Shown here piece after piece: positions 6,930 to 13,876 of a DNA stretch of 13,876 nucleotides. Position 1 is the first letter of the stretch; each line of letters opens with the position of its first letter. The stretch covers positions 1 through 13,876 of the forward strand of contig SXIE01000219.1 in assembly GCA_005772945.1 (NCBI GenBank). The letters are read 5' to 3'. This DNA comes from Pseudomonadota bacterium. GTDB lineage: Bacteria; Myxococcota; UBA9042; PHBI01. The notes under the pieces were generated by a model. The model did no database searches. It saw only the letters and a list, made by a program, of their open reading frames with translations, and had not been told where the DNA came from. The position numbers and the translations under genes are program-made.

Positions 6930-9749
6930 ATGTGGCCTCTCGCATTTCATCTGATGTTGGCGCAGGCGCCGCTCGGCAATCCTCCCGCGGGGCCGCCGAC
7001 GCTGGCGCATTGGGAGCTCGCGGGGTCGCTGGCGAGCGAGGTCGGCGGGGCGTCGCTGGTCGCCGAGTGGGCGTCGTCGGGCAAGAACGCGTATGGAGGC
7101 GGGCAGGCCGTGCACGCCGGGACGGGGCCGCTCTTCGCATTCGAGGACGCCCCAATGGGGGAGACTGGGGCCGGCGGAGCGGCCACCGCGCAGGTGCTGC
7201 ACGTGGCGCCGGGCGCGGTGCTTCGGGTGCCGCTCGCGTTCGTGCCGCGCGGGCCGGGGTTCATCGGGCGCTGGACGCTGGTGATGGACGTGGCGATTGA
7301 CGCCGCCGGGTCGGCCTGGTCGGGCGGGCCTGCGGGGTCGGCCGGGCGGGGCGGCGCGTGGTCTCTAGCGCCGCTGGTGCAGGCGAATCCGGATGGCGAC
7401 GAGGAGGCCGAGCTGGTCGCGGGCGCGCTGCGGGGGCTCGCCGAGGCCGCGCCGCCCAAGCCGAAGAAGGGACAGAAGGGGCAGGAGCCGGCGTTCGCGA
7501 ATGGGGCTTGGCGGCGCGTGGCGATGGTCGTCGATGCCGAGGCGGAGACGGTCGCGCTCTATGTCGACGGCGAGCGGGTCCGGCAACTGCGTGGGAAGCT
7601 TACGGATTCTCGCTATGGCCTGGAGTCGGCGCTGATCCTCTTCGGTGATCCGAAGGTCCTCTCACCGGGGGTGCGTCTGGCGGCGCTCGCGGTCCGGACC
7701 GGCGTTTTGGACGACGCGGCGATCCGACGGTTGGGGCCGGCGACCGCGGCCGGGCTTTCTGGGGTCACGTTGGGGATCCCCGAGGGGGCGCCCGAGGTCA
7801 CGTTCGCGGACGCGCCGGCGACCCTCACGCGAGGGGACCAGGTCCAATTCCGCTGGAACACGAACTACGCCGCGGGCGCGGTGGCGCTGGCGCTGCGGGC
7901 TTCCGACGGGTCGCACGAGCTGCCGCTGGGGCAGGTCGCGATGGCCGCCGGGCACGCGGTCGTGTGGATTCCGGCGGACTTCTCGGGCGACGCGGCCGAC
8001 GTCGTCTTGCGCTGGCAGACGCCGACGGGGGCGCGCGAGGCGATCGCGCGTGTGGCCCTCGGCGGCGCGCAGCCGAGCAGCGGCGTGGTCGTGCCGACCG
8101 GCTCGCTCGTCGTCAACGGGGACTTCGCCGCGGGGCTCGAGGGGTGGACCGTCTCGGGCGGGGCGCGGGCCGACGCGGGGGTGCTCGCAGGCGGGCGCGG
8201 GGATTTCGTTGGTGTACAAACGATTGACCTCGCGGCCCGCGGGATCGCGCCCGAGGTCGTCGCGCGCGGGCTCACGTTCACGGCGCGCGCGCGGCTGAAA
8301 CGCGCGGATCCGATCGGGCGCTTCGGGGACCGCGGGACGCTCGTCGTGCGCTGGCTGGGGCGCGGCGGCGAGGAGCTCGCGCGCCACCGTTCACTCAGTG
8401 GCGACGACACGACGTGGGTCGAGCGGTCGCTGGTTGGACTTGTCCCCGCAGGGGCGGTCCAAGCGGTGATCGGGGTCGAGGCGGCCGCGCGCAAGTCGCT
8501 TGCGAAGAGCGCGAAGCGCTTGCCCGCGGCGGGTTCCGATGTGAACAGTGTTCACGCAGACGACCTCGGGCTGAGCGTGAGCCCGCTCGTGCCGGCCGGG
8601 ACGGTGCGCCTGGCGAAGGCGCCGCTCCTCTATGCGGACACCGATCCGACGCGCGCGCGCATCGTCTTCGAGGTCGACGACCCGTACGTCGCGCCCGTCG
8701 TCACGTGGCGCGGCGTGGCTGCCAAGGCCGATGGGGCTGGTCCGCCTGGTTCGCCTGGTCCGGCCGCTCCGGATGGTTCGCGCTGGCAGACCGCCGCGCT
8801 CGAATGGACGCCGATCGTCGTCGGGCAACACGTGGTGACGGCGACTCTGAGCGGGCTCGAGCCCGGTGGCGCGTTCGAGTACGCGATCCGGATCGGCGAC
8901 GGTGACGCGTCGATCGGCCCGTGGACCGGGCGCTTGCCGAGCGTCGATCAGGACACGCTTCAGATCGCGTGGTGGGCCGACAACCAGGCAGGCTGGAAGA
9001 CGTTTCGCAAGGTCACCGCCGCGATGGAAAGAAACGACCCCGATCTGCTCGTGGGCTGCGGCGACCTCGTGCACCGCGGATACCTCCGCCGCGGCTGGAT
9101 GACCGAGTGGTTCTCGCCGCTGGCGGTCGCCGCGCTCGGGCAGACGACGCCGCTCTGGGTCGCGCGCGGCAACCACGACGGCGAGCACCCCTATAGCTAC
9201 GCGTTCGCGCCGCTGCCCGCCAACGGCGCCTGGTACGCGGCCACGCGCGGCAACGTCCGCTTCATCTTCCTCGACACCGAGGCGAGCTCGGACAAGGCGA
9301 GAGCCCAGCTCGAGTGGCTGGTCGACGAGCTCGCGAGCCCCGAGGCGCGCGCGGCCGACTTCCGCATCGTCGCCTTGCACAAACCGCCGTTTGCGAACCG
9401 CTGGGACTCGGTCAAATCCAAGTACGACGGCGAGAAATGGGTGCGCGCGGACTACGTGCCGGTCTTCGAGAAGGGCGGGGTCGATCTCGTCATCGGCGGG
9501 CATGCCCACACCTACGCGCGCATGACGCGCGGCGACGTCCGCTACGTCGTCATCGGCGGCGCGGGCGGCTACCTCGACACGGCCAAGACCGGAACGTGGG
9601 CGCTCGAGAAGGAGTCGCTCGACCACCATTGGGGCTGGATGGAGGTCTCGGGCGGGCGCCTGCGCTGGGAGGCGCGCGACCTCGACGGCAAGGTGTTCGA
9701 CCAGTTCGAGATGAAGCGGCGCTCGCGCGGAGCCAAGGGGCGACGTTAG
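6930..9749 (+). CDS. Exported multidomain metallophosphoesterase (LamG-like, CBM-like, FN3/PAP-like, calcineurin-like)
   Basis: A 939-residue predicted phosphohydrolase. A short hydrophobic N-terminus (MWPLAFHLMLAQA) is a probable but brief signal peptide. Domains by eye: concanavalin/LamG-like, about 25-265 (WRRVAMVVDAEAETVALYVDGERV, split as WRRVAMVV and VALYVDGERV), with a Lys-rich insert at 175-187; Ig-like, 285-380; carbohydrate-binding-like, 390-550, opening NGDFAAGLEGWTV; FN3-like domain as in purple acid phosphatases, 555-668, interrupted by a Gly/Pro-rich insert at 602-617; catalytic domain 675-925. Metal ligands fit the family: D684 (ADNQ), G711-D712, G747-N-H749-D750, H817 (HKPP) and GGHAH 856-860. 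The purple-acid-phosphatase tyrosine (GDxxY) is absent, so a plain binuclear phosphoesterase is likelier. An in-frame stop at 6918 fixes the start at 6930 or ATG 6954; no Shine-Dalgarno is seen. Its TAG overlaps the stop of the convergent antiporter by 4 bp. Substrate unknown. Confidence 0.87.
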   Translation: MWPLAFHLMLAQAPLGNPPAGPPTLAHWELAGSLASEVGGASLVAEWASSGKNAYGGGQAVHAGTGPLFAFEDAPMGETGAGGAATAQVLHVAPGAVLRVPLAFVPRGPGFIGRWTLVMDVAIDAAGSAWSGGPAGSAGRGGAWSLAPLVQANPDGDEEAELVAGALRGLAEAAPPKPKKGQKGQEPAFANGAWRRVAMVVDAEAETVALYVDGERVRQLRGKLTDSRYGLESALILFGDPKVLSPGVRLAALAVRTGVLDDAAIRRLGPATAAGLSGVTLGIPEGAPEVTFADAPATLTRGDQVQFRWNTNYAAGAVALALRASDGSHELPLGQVAMAAGHAVVWIPADFSGDAADVVLRWQTPTGAREAIARVALGGAQPSSGVVVPTGSLVVNGDFAAGLEGWTVSGGARADAGVLAGGRGDFVGVQTIDLAARGIAPEVVARGLTFTARARLKRADPIGRFGDRGTLVVRWLGRGGEELARHRSLSGDDTTWVERSLVGLVPAGAVQAVIGVEAAARKSLAKSAKRLPAAGSDVNSVHADDLGLSVSPLVPAGTVRLAKAPLLYADTDPTRARIVFEVDDPYVAPVVTWRGVAAKADGAGPPGSPGPAAPDGSRWQTAALEWTPIVVGQHVVTATLSGLEPGGAFEYAIRIGDGDASIGPWTGRLPSVDQDTLQIAWWADNQAGWKTFRKVTAAMERNDPDLLVGCGDLVHRGYLRRGWMTEWFSPLAVAALGQTTPLWVARGNHDGEHPYSYAFAPLPANGAWYAATRGNVRFIFLDTEASSDKARAQLEWLVDELASPEARAADFRIVALHKPPFANRWDSVKSKYDGEKWVRADYVPVFEKGGVDLVIGGHAHTYARMTRGDVRYVVIGGAGGYLDTAKTGTWALEKESLDHHWGWMEVSGGRLRWEARDLDGKVFDQFEMKRRSRGAKGRR

Positions 9750-11044
9750 CCGCGGGGCGGGTCCAACTGGCCGGCCTCGCCGCTGCGGATGAGGGCTTGG
9801 CGAAAGAGGATCGGCGCGATCAGCTCGTTGAGCGCGACGATGGCGAAGACGAGGTCGGCGCCAGCGACGCCGTCCTTGGCGACGAACGGGAAGTTCGTCG
9901 CGAAGAGCGTCGCGAGCGCAAGCGACAGGCCCGCCTGGGGCATGAGCCCGAACGACGCGAAGCGCGCGACCGCGGGTGGAGCTTGGGCGATACGCGCCGC
10001 GAGACGGGTGCCGGTGTAGAAGCCGATGCCGCGCAGCACGACGAAGAGCAGCGCCGGCAGGCCGACGACGACCAGCGCGTGGAGGTGGACGCCGGCGCCG
10101 GCGAGCGCGAAGAAGGCGATGTAGACCGGGAAGCCGGCGGCCTCGAGCGCGTCGTGGAGGCGCTCGGTGACGTTCGACATGTTGCGGACGAAGATCCCGG
10201 CGGCCAGGGAGACGACGAGCGGATCGAGGTGCAGGCGGTTGCCGACCTCGGCGATGACGAAGGCGACGGCTGCCACGAAGAGGGGGCCGCCGCCGCGCAC
10301 CCGTCCCAAATAGAGCGACACGAAGAAGCCGACCACGACCCCGGCGACCATCGAGCCGCCGACGTGCAGGGCCAGTACTTTCGCGGTCTCGCCGGCATCG
10401 GCTGCTTCGCCGAAGGTGCCCTTGGCGACCGTCGTCGCGATCGCGAAGAGGACGATGACCACGAGATCGGCGAAGACGACCACCGACAGGATCGTCTTGG
10501 TGACGGGGCCATCGGCGCGCATTTCGTTGCGGATCGCGACCACGACCAGCGGTGATTGCGAGGACAGGCAGAGCCCGAGCGCGAGCGCGACGGCAAGAAG
10601 CTGGGCGGTGTCGAGGGCGTCGAGAAACGGCAGGACGTCGCGCAACGCGATGACGGCCAACCCGAGGACCACGGTCGTGCCCAGGATGGCGATGACGAGG
10701 ATCCAGCCGACCGATCGGAGGTAGGGTCGGATGGTCGGGAGGTGCATCTCGAGGCCGGCGGTGAGCGCGAGTAGGGAGACGGCAAGTCCCTTGAGAATCG
10801 CGAGGTTGCCGATGGTGGCGGCCGACACGACATCGAGGACCTGGGGGCCGAAGACGATGCCGGCGGTCAGGTAGCCGGTGAGGCGCGGCAGGCCGAGATC
10901 CTTGAAAACGCGGCCCGCAAGGAACCCGGCGAGTAGCACGCAGCCGGCGCCGAGCGCGGTGGCGGCTGCGTCGGCGTGGTCGGGCGCGAAGCCACGGATG
11001 GCGTGGACGAGCGCGGCGAGAATGACGAGGAGGAGCACCTTCAC
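9746..11044 (-). CDS. Kef-like CPA2 cation/proton antiporter, membrane domain only
   Basis: A 432-residue inner-membrane protein predicted to exchange K+ or Na+ for H+. About 12-13 hydrophobic segments are visible. Family signatures include GLPRLTGYLTAGIVFGP (51-67), LALTAGLEM (92-100), the transport-site aspartate D193 in VVVFADLVVI (Kef proteins have FQDL here), SLAAGIFVRN (279-288) and GLMPQAGLSLALA (366-378). The protein ends shortly after the last membrane segment, so the TrkA-N/RCK nucleotide-binding domain of KefB/KefC is missing. The start is GTG 11044, overlapping the previous gene's stop as GTGA, with an excellent GAGGAGG 7 nt upstream, so both antiporters are probably made together. 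Its TAA (9748-9746) overlaps the TAG of the convergent phosphoesterase gene. Family is firm; the transported ion is unknown. Confidence 0.9.
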   Translation of the reverse strand: MKVLLLVILAALVHAIRGFAPDHADAAATALGAGCVLLAGFLAGRVFKDLGLPRLTGYLTAGIVFGPQVLDVVSAATIGNLAILKGLAVSLLALTAGLEMHLPTIRPYLRSVGWILVIAILGTTVVLGLAVIALRDVLPFLDALDTAQLLAVALALGLCLSSQSPLVVVAIRNEMRADGPVTKTILSVVVFADLVVIVLFAIATTVAKGTFGEAADAGETAKVLALHVGGSMVAGVVVGFFVSLYLGRVRGGGPLFVAAVAFVIAEVGNRLHLDPLVVSLAAGIFVRNMSNVTERLHDALEAAGFPVYIAFFALAGAGVHLHALVVVGLPALLFVVLRGIGFYTGTRLAARIAQAPPAVARFASFGLMPQAGLSLALATLFATNFPFVAKDGVAGADLVFAIVALNELIAPILFRQALIRSGEAGQLDPPRG

Positions 11045-12801
11045 GGGGTGGCCTCCTCGGGCGGGGCGGGCGGCGCGGGCGGCTCCGGCAGCACCGGGGG
11101 GGGCTCGGGCAGCACCGGGGGCTGGGGCGCCGCGAGCGCGATGGCGGGCTCGGGGCGCGGCTCACCCGCGTGTGTCGGCATCGGCGCGCGTCCGAAGAGG
11201 CGGACCGCAAGCTCGCTCACGAGCGAGCCGCCGATGATGGCGTGCACAATCCAGGGGACCGTCGGACCCGCGAAGAGCTCCTGGGCCGAGATGACGATCG
11301 CGATGGCGAGGGCGCCCATCGGCGAGGCGGCCAGGTGGCGGCGCTCGATGGGCGTCATGGCGGTGGGGTGGCGGCGCGCGAAGAGGCGGACGGCGAGGTG
11401 GCGCGAGAGGAGGCGCGCCACGACGAAGAGGAGGAGCAGCACCCAGGCCTCCCAGACGTCGGGCTGCCAGAGGGCGCCGGCGAGAACCAGGAACAGGAGG
11501 TAGATCGGGCGCTCGAGGCGCGCGATCGTCGTGCGCACCTGGTCCTTCCAGCCGCCATGGAAGTTCGCGAGCAGCGTGCCGGCGAGAAAGCACACGACCA
11601 GGGGCGAGAGGCGCAGCGTGCTGGCGGCGCCGGCGGCGAGGATGATCGATCCCAGCATGACGGCGGTCGTCTCGTTTTCGCCGCGAATCGTGCGCAGCGC
11701 GGCGAAGATCAATACGCCGAGGGTCGCGCCGACGCCGATGGTGACGAAGATCCAGCCGACGGCCGGGAGCACCCAGCCGGCTTGGGGGCCGCCGTTTTCG
11801 GGCCGGAAGAACGCGGCGAGCAGGATGAGCGCGCCGAACGCCGCGAGCTCCTCGAGCTGGATGAGGCGCTGGATGCGCTCGATGTTGGTGGCCTCGGCGC
11901 CGCGCGCGGTGAGGAGGCCGGTCAGCGAGCGCGCCGTGACGACGCCGGCGGTGGCCAGGACGAGTGCGTCGCGGACGAAGGCGGCGTCGGCGGAGGTCCC
12001 CTCGGTCAGTGCCAGCATGGCGGCGGCCGCGCCGATCATGGCGACGAACGGCACGAGCGTCAGGGTGAGGAAGGCCTCCATGAGCGCGCGCGGGAGCGCG
12101 TCGAACACGCGGACGTCGAAGCGGAAGCCGATCGCGAAGCCGATCCAGCCGAGGCCGAGTGGCAAGAGGGGCCCGATCGACTGCAGCACCGCGGGTGAGA
12201 GGACGCCTTCGGAGCGGCCGAGGAGGCCGAGGAGCACGAAGGGAAAGCCGGCCGTGACGAGCTGCGCGACGCCGAGGCGTTTCTCGTAGCGGCGGACGGC
12301 GGGGTGGCCGCCGAGGTAGGCCAGCGCGAAGAGAACGAGGAGGCCGAGGATAGCCTTGATGGCGTCCGAGGTCGATAGGGATGGGCCCGCCGCGTCGCCG
12401 TGTGTGGCGGGCGGGGTGGCGGGCGAGTCCGCGGCGCTCGCGGTCGGGGTGGTGTCGTCGGGCACGGCGGCGGGATCGGCGATGGCGGGGGCCGTCGCAT
12501 CGCCTCCGTCGTCCTCGCCTCCGTCGTCGCCGTCGTCCGCGCGCACGACCCAAGTGACGGGCTCGGGCGCTTGCGAGGCGCCCGCGTCGTCGTCCGCGCT
12601 CGGGCCGTTCTCATGCGCATCGGGCGACGCCTCGACGCCGCCGTCGGGAGCTGCCCGCGGCGAGAACGGCCAGGGCTGGAAGAGGCTCGCGTCGTCCGCG
12701 TGCGCAGGTCCGTGCTGGAGAGGCGCCATGCACAGGCCGAGGACCGCAAGGCGCACGAGCGCGCGGGCGCACCGCACCGTGGCCTGGTCTGGACTCCCCA
12801 T
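11041..12801 (-). CDS. Divergent CPA-type cation/proton antiporter with exported acidic N-terminal region
   Basis: A 586-residue membrane protein. Residues 13-35 look like a signal peptide ending AHA|DD. Residues 36-144 are an Asp/Ala/Pro-rich, strongly acidic low-complexity stretch predicted outside the cytoplasmic membrane. Residues 145-540 form a Na+/H+ exchanger-type domain of about 12 segments, with LRLSPLVVCFLAGTLLANF (397-413) being typical. Where many family members have an acidic pair (ND, DD or QD) this protein has E317-E318 in LIQLEELAAFG. The C-terminal 45 residues are Pro-rich and include the tandem PPVLPEP PPVLPEP. The ATG at 12801 is preferred because it starts the signal peptide; GGAGG lies only 2 nt upstream, which is too close, so an alternative start is possible. 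The gene overlaps the next antiporter (GTGA) and follows the kinase gene by 113 bp. Activity and ion are inference; it could be a regulatory partner of its neighbour. Confidence 0.75.
   Translation of the reverse strand: MGSPDQATVRCARALVRLAVLGLCMAPLQHGPAHADDASLFQPWPFSPRAAPDGGVEASPDAHENGPSADDDAGASQAPEPVTWVVRADDGDDGGEDDGGDATAPAIADPAAVPDDTTPTASAADSPATPPATHGDAAGPSLSTSDAIKAILGLLVLFALAYLGGHPAVRRYEKRLGVAQLVTAGFPFVLLGLLGRSEGVLSPAVLQSIGPLLPLGLGWIGFAIGFRFDVRVFDALPRALMEAFLTLTLVPFVAMIGAAAAMLALTEGTSADAAFVRDALVLATAGVVTARSLTGLLTARGAEATNIERIQRLIQLEELAAFGALILLAAFFRPENGGPQAGWVLPAVGWIFVTIGVGATLGVLIFAALRTIRGENETTAVMLGSIILAAGAASTLRLSPLVVCFLAGTLLANFHGGWKDQVRTTIARLERPIYLLFLVLAGALWQPDVWEAWVLLLLFVVARLLSRHLAVRLFARRHPTAMTPIERRHLAASPMGALAIAIVISAQELFAGPTVPWIVHAIIGGSLVSELAVRLFGRAPMPTHAGEPRPEPAIALAAPQPPVLPEPPPVLPEPPAPPAPPEEATP
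11081..11122. repeat. Tandem 21-bp repeat, two copies
   Basis: Units 11081-11101 and 11102-11122 differ at only two bases. They lie inside the antiporter gene and encode the duplicated heptapeptide PPVLPEP in the C-terminal proline-rich tail. The pattern suggests recent slippage expansion, so copy number may vary between strains. Confidence 0.8.
12500..12529. repeat. Tandem 15-bp repeat, two copies, coding acidic stretch
   Basis: Units starting at 12500 and 12515 share TCGCCTCCGTCGTC and are followed by a further partial CGTCGTC. They encode the Asp/Gly/Glu-rich segment (about residues 90-101) of the exported acidic region of the antiporter-like protein. In-frame slippage would alter the length of this linker without breaking the gene. 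Confidence 0.65.
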
Positions 12802-12868
12802 GACCTCCAGTTGTGGCACGCCTCGCGTGGCGGCCGCAAGCGGGGCGCGCCAGCGCACGTCGGCGCCA

Positions 12869-12900
12869 GTCGCGGACGAACGCGACCCCGCCGGAGGCGG
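12869..12900 (-). terminator. Two adjacent hairpins downstream of the histidine kinase gene
   Basis: In the 113-bp gap between the kinase stop and the antiporter start, CCGCC (12888-12892) pairs with GGCGG (12896-12900) around 3 bases, and GTCGCG (12869-12874) pairs with CGCGAC (12881-12886) around 6 bases. Read on the minus strand they begin 14 bases after the TAG. There is no T-run, so they may be a weak or Rho-assisted terminator, an mRNA-stabilising element or an attenuator before the antiporter pair. No clear promoter boxes were seen in the gap. Confidence 0.35.
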
Positions 12901-12914
12901 TGACCGCTCGGCAC

Positions 12915-13876
12915 CTATCCGAGCCGCGCCAGCATCTCGCGCAGCGCATCCAACGACACCGGCTTTGGAAGGTGGTGGTTCATCCCCGCCGCGAGGCACT
13001 GCCCCGCGTCACCGGCCATCGCGTTCGCCGTCACGGCCACGATCGGAATGGCCCTGACGCCGCGCGCCGCCTCGTCGAGCCGGATCAGTCGCGTCGCCTC
13101 GAGCCCGTCCATCTCGGGCCTCTGCACGTCCATCAGGATCGCGTCGAGGTCGCCTTGGCGCGCCGTCCGCACGGCCTCGCTGCCGGTCGTCACCACGACG
13201 ACGTGATGGCCGTCGCGTTCGAGCATACGCCGCAGGACGAACGCATTGGTCGGGTTGTCCTCGGCCACCAACACGCTGAGAGGGCCACGCGCAGCCGCGG
13301 CGGTCGACCCGCACGGAGACGCAGACGCGGTGGCCGTGTGCGGAGCGGCGTGTGCGGGAGTGAGCGGCAGCTGCACCAGAAACGTGGCGCCACGGCCCTC
13401 GGCGGACTCGACGCTGATGCGGCCCCCCATGGCCTCGACGAGCTGGCGGCAGATCGCCAGTCCCAACCCCGTCCCGCTGTAGCGTCGGGCGGCCGAGCCG
13501 TCGACCTGGAAGAAGGGGAGGAAGATGGCGCCGTGCTTCTCGGGCGGGATGCCGATACCCGAATCGTGAACGCCGATCACAATTCCGGCGGGGCGCCCCG
13601 CCGGGCCGGGCAAGTAGGCCGAGTCCGTGTCCCCGGCCGCAGCGGCGAGAGTGACGCGAACACCTCCCGCCCCCGTGAACTTGATGGCGTTGCCGACCAG
13701 GTTCGCCGTGATCTGGGTGACGCGCATGGGATCGCCGAGCCACTGCGGCGGCAGGTCCGGCGCGACCTCGAGTGCGAGCGTCAGGCCCTTCTCCGTGGCG
13801 CGTGCCGTGTGGGTGCGCACCACGTCGCCCAGGAGCCGCGCCGGCTCGAACGGGACCTCCGAGAGCTCGAGTCGAC
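12915..13876 (-). CDS. Hybrid sensor histidine kinase, C-terminal part (5' end beyond window)
   Basis: The last 319 residues of a two-component kinase. The reading frame is open to the right edge, so the sensor and the phosphoacceptor-His domain are missing from view. The fragment begins with LELSEVPFEPARLLGDVV, the usual linker after the dimerisation helices. The ATPase domain shows an N box (NLVGNAIKFT, 58-67), G1 (DSGIGI, 104-109), F box (FLPFFQV) and G2 (GTGLGLAI, 134-141). An Ala-rich linker precedes a fused receiver domain: acidic E205 and D206 in VAEDN, phosphoacceptor D249 in ILMDVQRPEMDG, T282 in VAVTANAM and K304 in LPKPVS. An Arg replaces the common Met in MDVQMPEMDG. All key residues are present, so it should be active and pass phosphate to a phosphotransfer protein or to its own receiver. 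It lies upstream of the antiporter pair on the same strand; functional linkage is inference. Confidence 0.92.
   Translation of the reverse strand, partial: RLELSEVPFEPARLLGDVVRTHTARATEKGLTLALEVAPDLPPQWLGDPMRVTQITANLVGNAIKFTGAGGVRVTLAAAAGDTDSAYLPGPAGRPAGIVIGVHDSGIGIPPEKHGAIFLPFFQVDGSAARRYSGTGLGLAICRQLVEAMGGRISVESAEGRGATFLVQLPLTPAHAAPHTATASASPCGSTAAAARGPLSVLVAEDNPTNAFVLRRMLERDGHHVVVVTTGSEAVRTARQGDLDAILMDVQRPEMDGLEATRLIRLDEAARGVRAIPIVAVTANAMAGDAGQCLAAGMNHHLPKPVSLDALREMLARLG

Noticed and set aside
6844..7155. N-terminal extension of the beta-helix lipoprotein
   Set aside because: It would place about 100 Arg/Pro-rich residues before a clear lipoprotein signal peptide and would overlap the start of the divergent gene.
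8391..11210. 939-codon minus-strand frame spanning the phosphoesterase and antiporter region
   Set aside because: It crosses two well-supported genes in the wrong frame and reads as low-complexity Arg/Pro/Ala. Its length equal to that of the phosphoesterase is coincidence.
9746..12801. Glutathione-gated KefB/KefC-type potassium efflux system
   Set aside because: Neither protein has a TrkA-N/RCK domain and no KefF/KefG-like ancillary gene is adjacent, so the specific symbols are not justified.
1..13876. CRISPR array, tRNA or rRNA genes
   Set aside because: No regularly spaced repeats and no cloverleaf or rRNA-like sequence were noticed on either strand. The repeats found are short, two-copy and in frame within coding sequence.

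Overview
The window is GC-rich chromosomal DNA packed with genes on both strands. Several features suggest a Myxococcota-type (former Deltaproteobacteria) bacterium: the base composition, lipoproteins with relaxed lipoboxes, Ala/Asp/Pro-rich linkers on exported proteins, a hybrid histidine kinase and a beta-helix surface protein. This is inference, because no rRNA or other taxonomic marker is present. I see no tRNA, rRNA, insertion sequence, phage gene or CRISPR array, and no gene-free stretch reaches 300 bases.

Layout. At the left edge lies a minus-strand operon read from 2813 toward 1. It holds a small cysteine-less HesB/IscA-like protein, a stand-alone protein with a primase-polymerase (AEP)-like core, and an M24B Xaa-Pro aminopeptidase cut by the window edge. 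Its divergent neighbour is prmA (plus strand, ribosomal protein L11 methyltransferase), followed by an unrecognised lipoprotein gene. The lipoprotein gene converges on, and overlaps by 34 bp, a minus-strand NUDIX hydrolase. The NUDIX hydrolase is translationally coupled (GTGA overlap) to the upstream gene for a beta-helix lipoprotein built from three 183-residue repeats. Divergent from that is a 939-residue exported multidomain metallophosphoesterase (plus strand). Its stop codon overlaps the stop of the convergent antiporter gene by 4 bp.

The right third is a minus-strand block: the 3' part of a hybrid sensor histidine kinase (running off the right edge), then two different CPA-type cation/proton antiporter genes joined by a GTGA overlap. 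The first antiporter has an exported acidic N-terminal region and a proline-rich tail; the second is a compact Kef-like membrane domain with no TrkA-N/RCK regulatory domain.

The genes fall into three plausible working units. One is the HesB-like/AEP-like/peptidase operon, with a possible leaderless promoter. Another is an envelope group around the divergent 6844-6929 spacer. The last is the kinase with the antiporter pair, suggesting sensor-controlled ion or pH homeostasis. Nothing here is clearly a new system. The best leads are the AEP-like operon with its cysteine-less A-type partner, and the paired antiporters.
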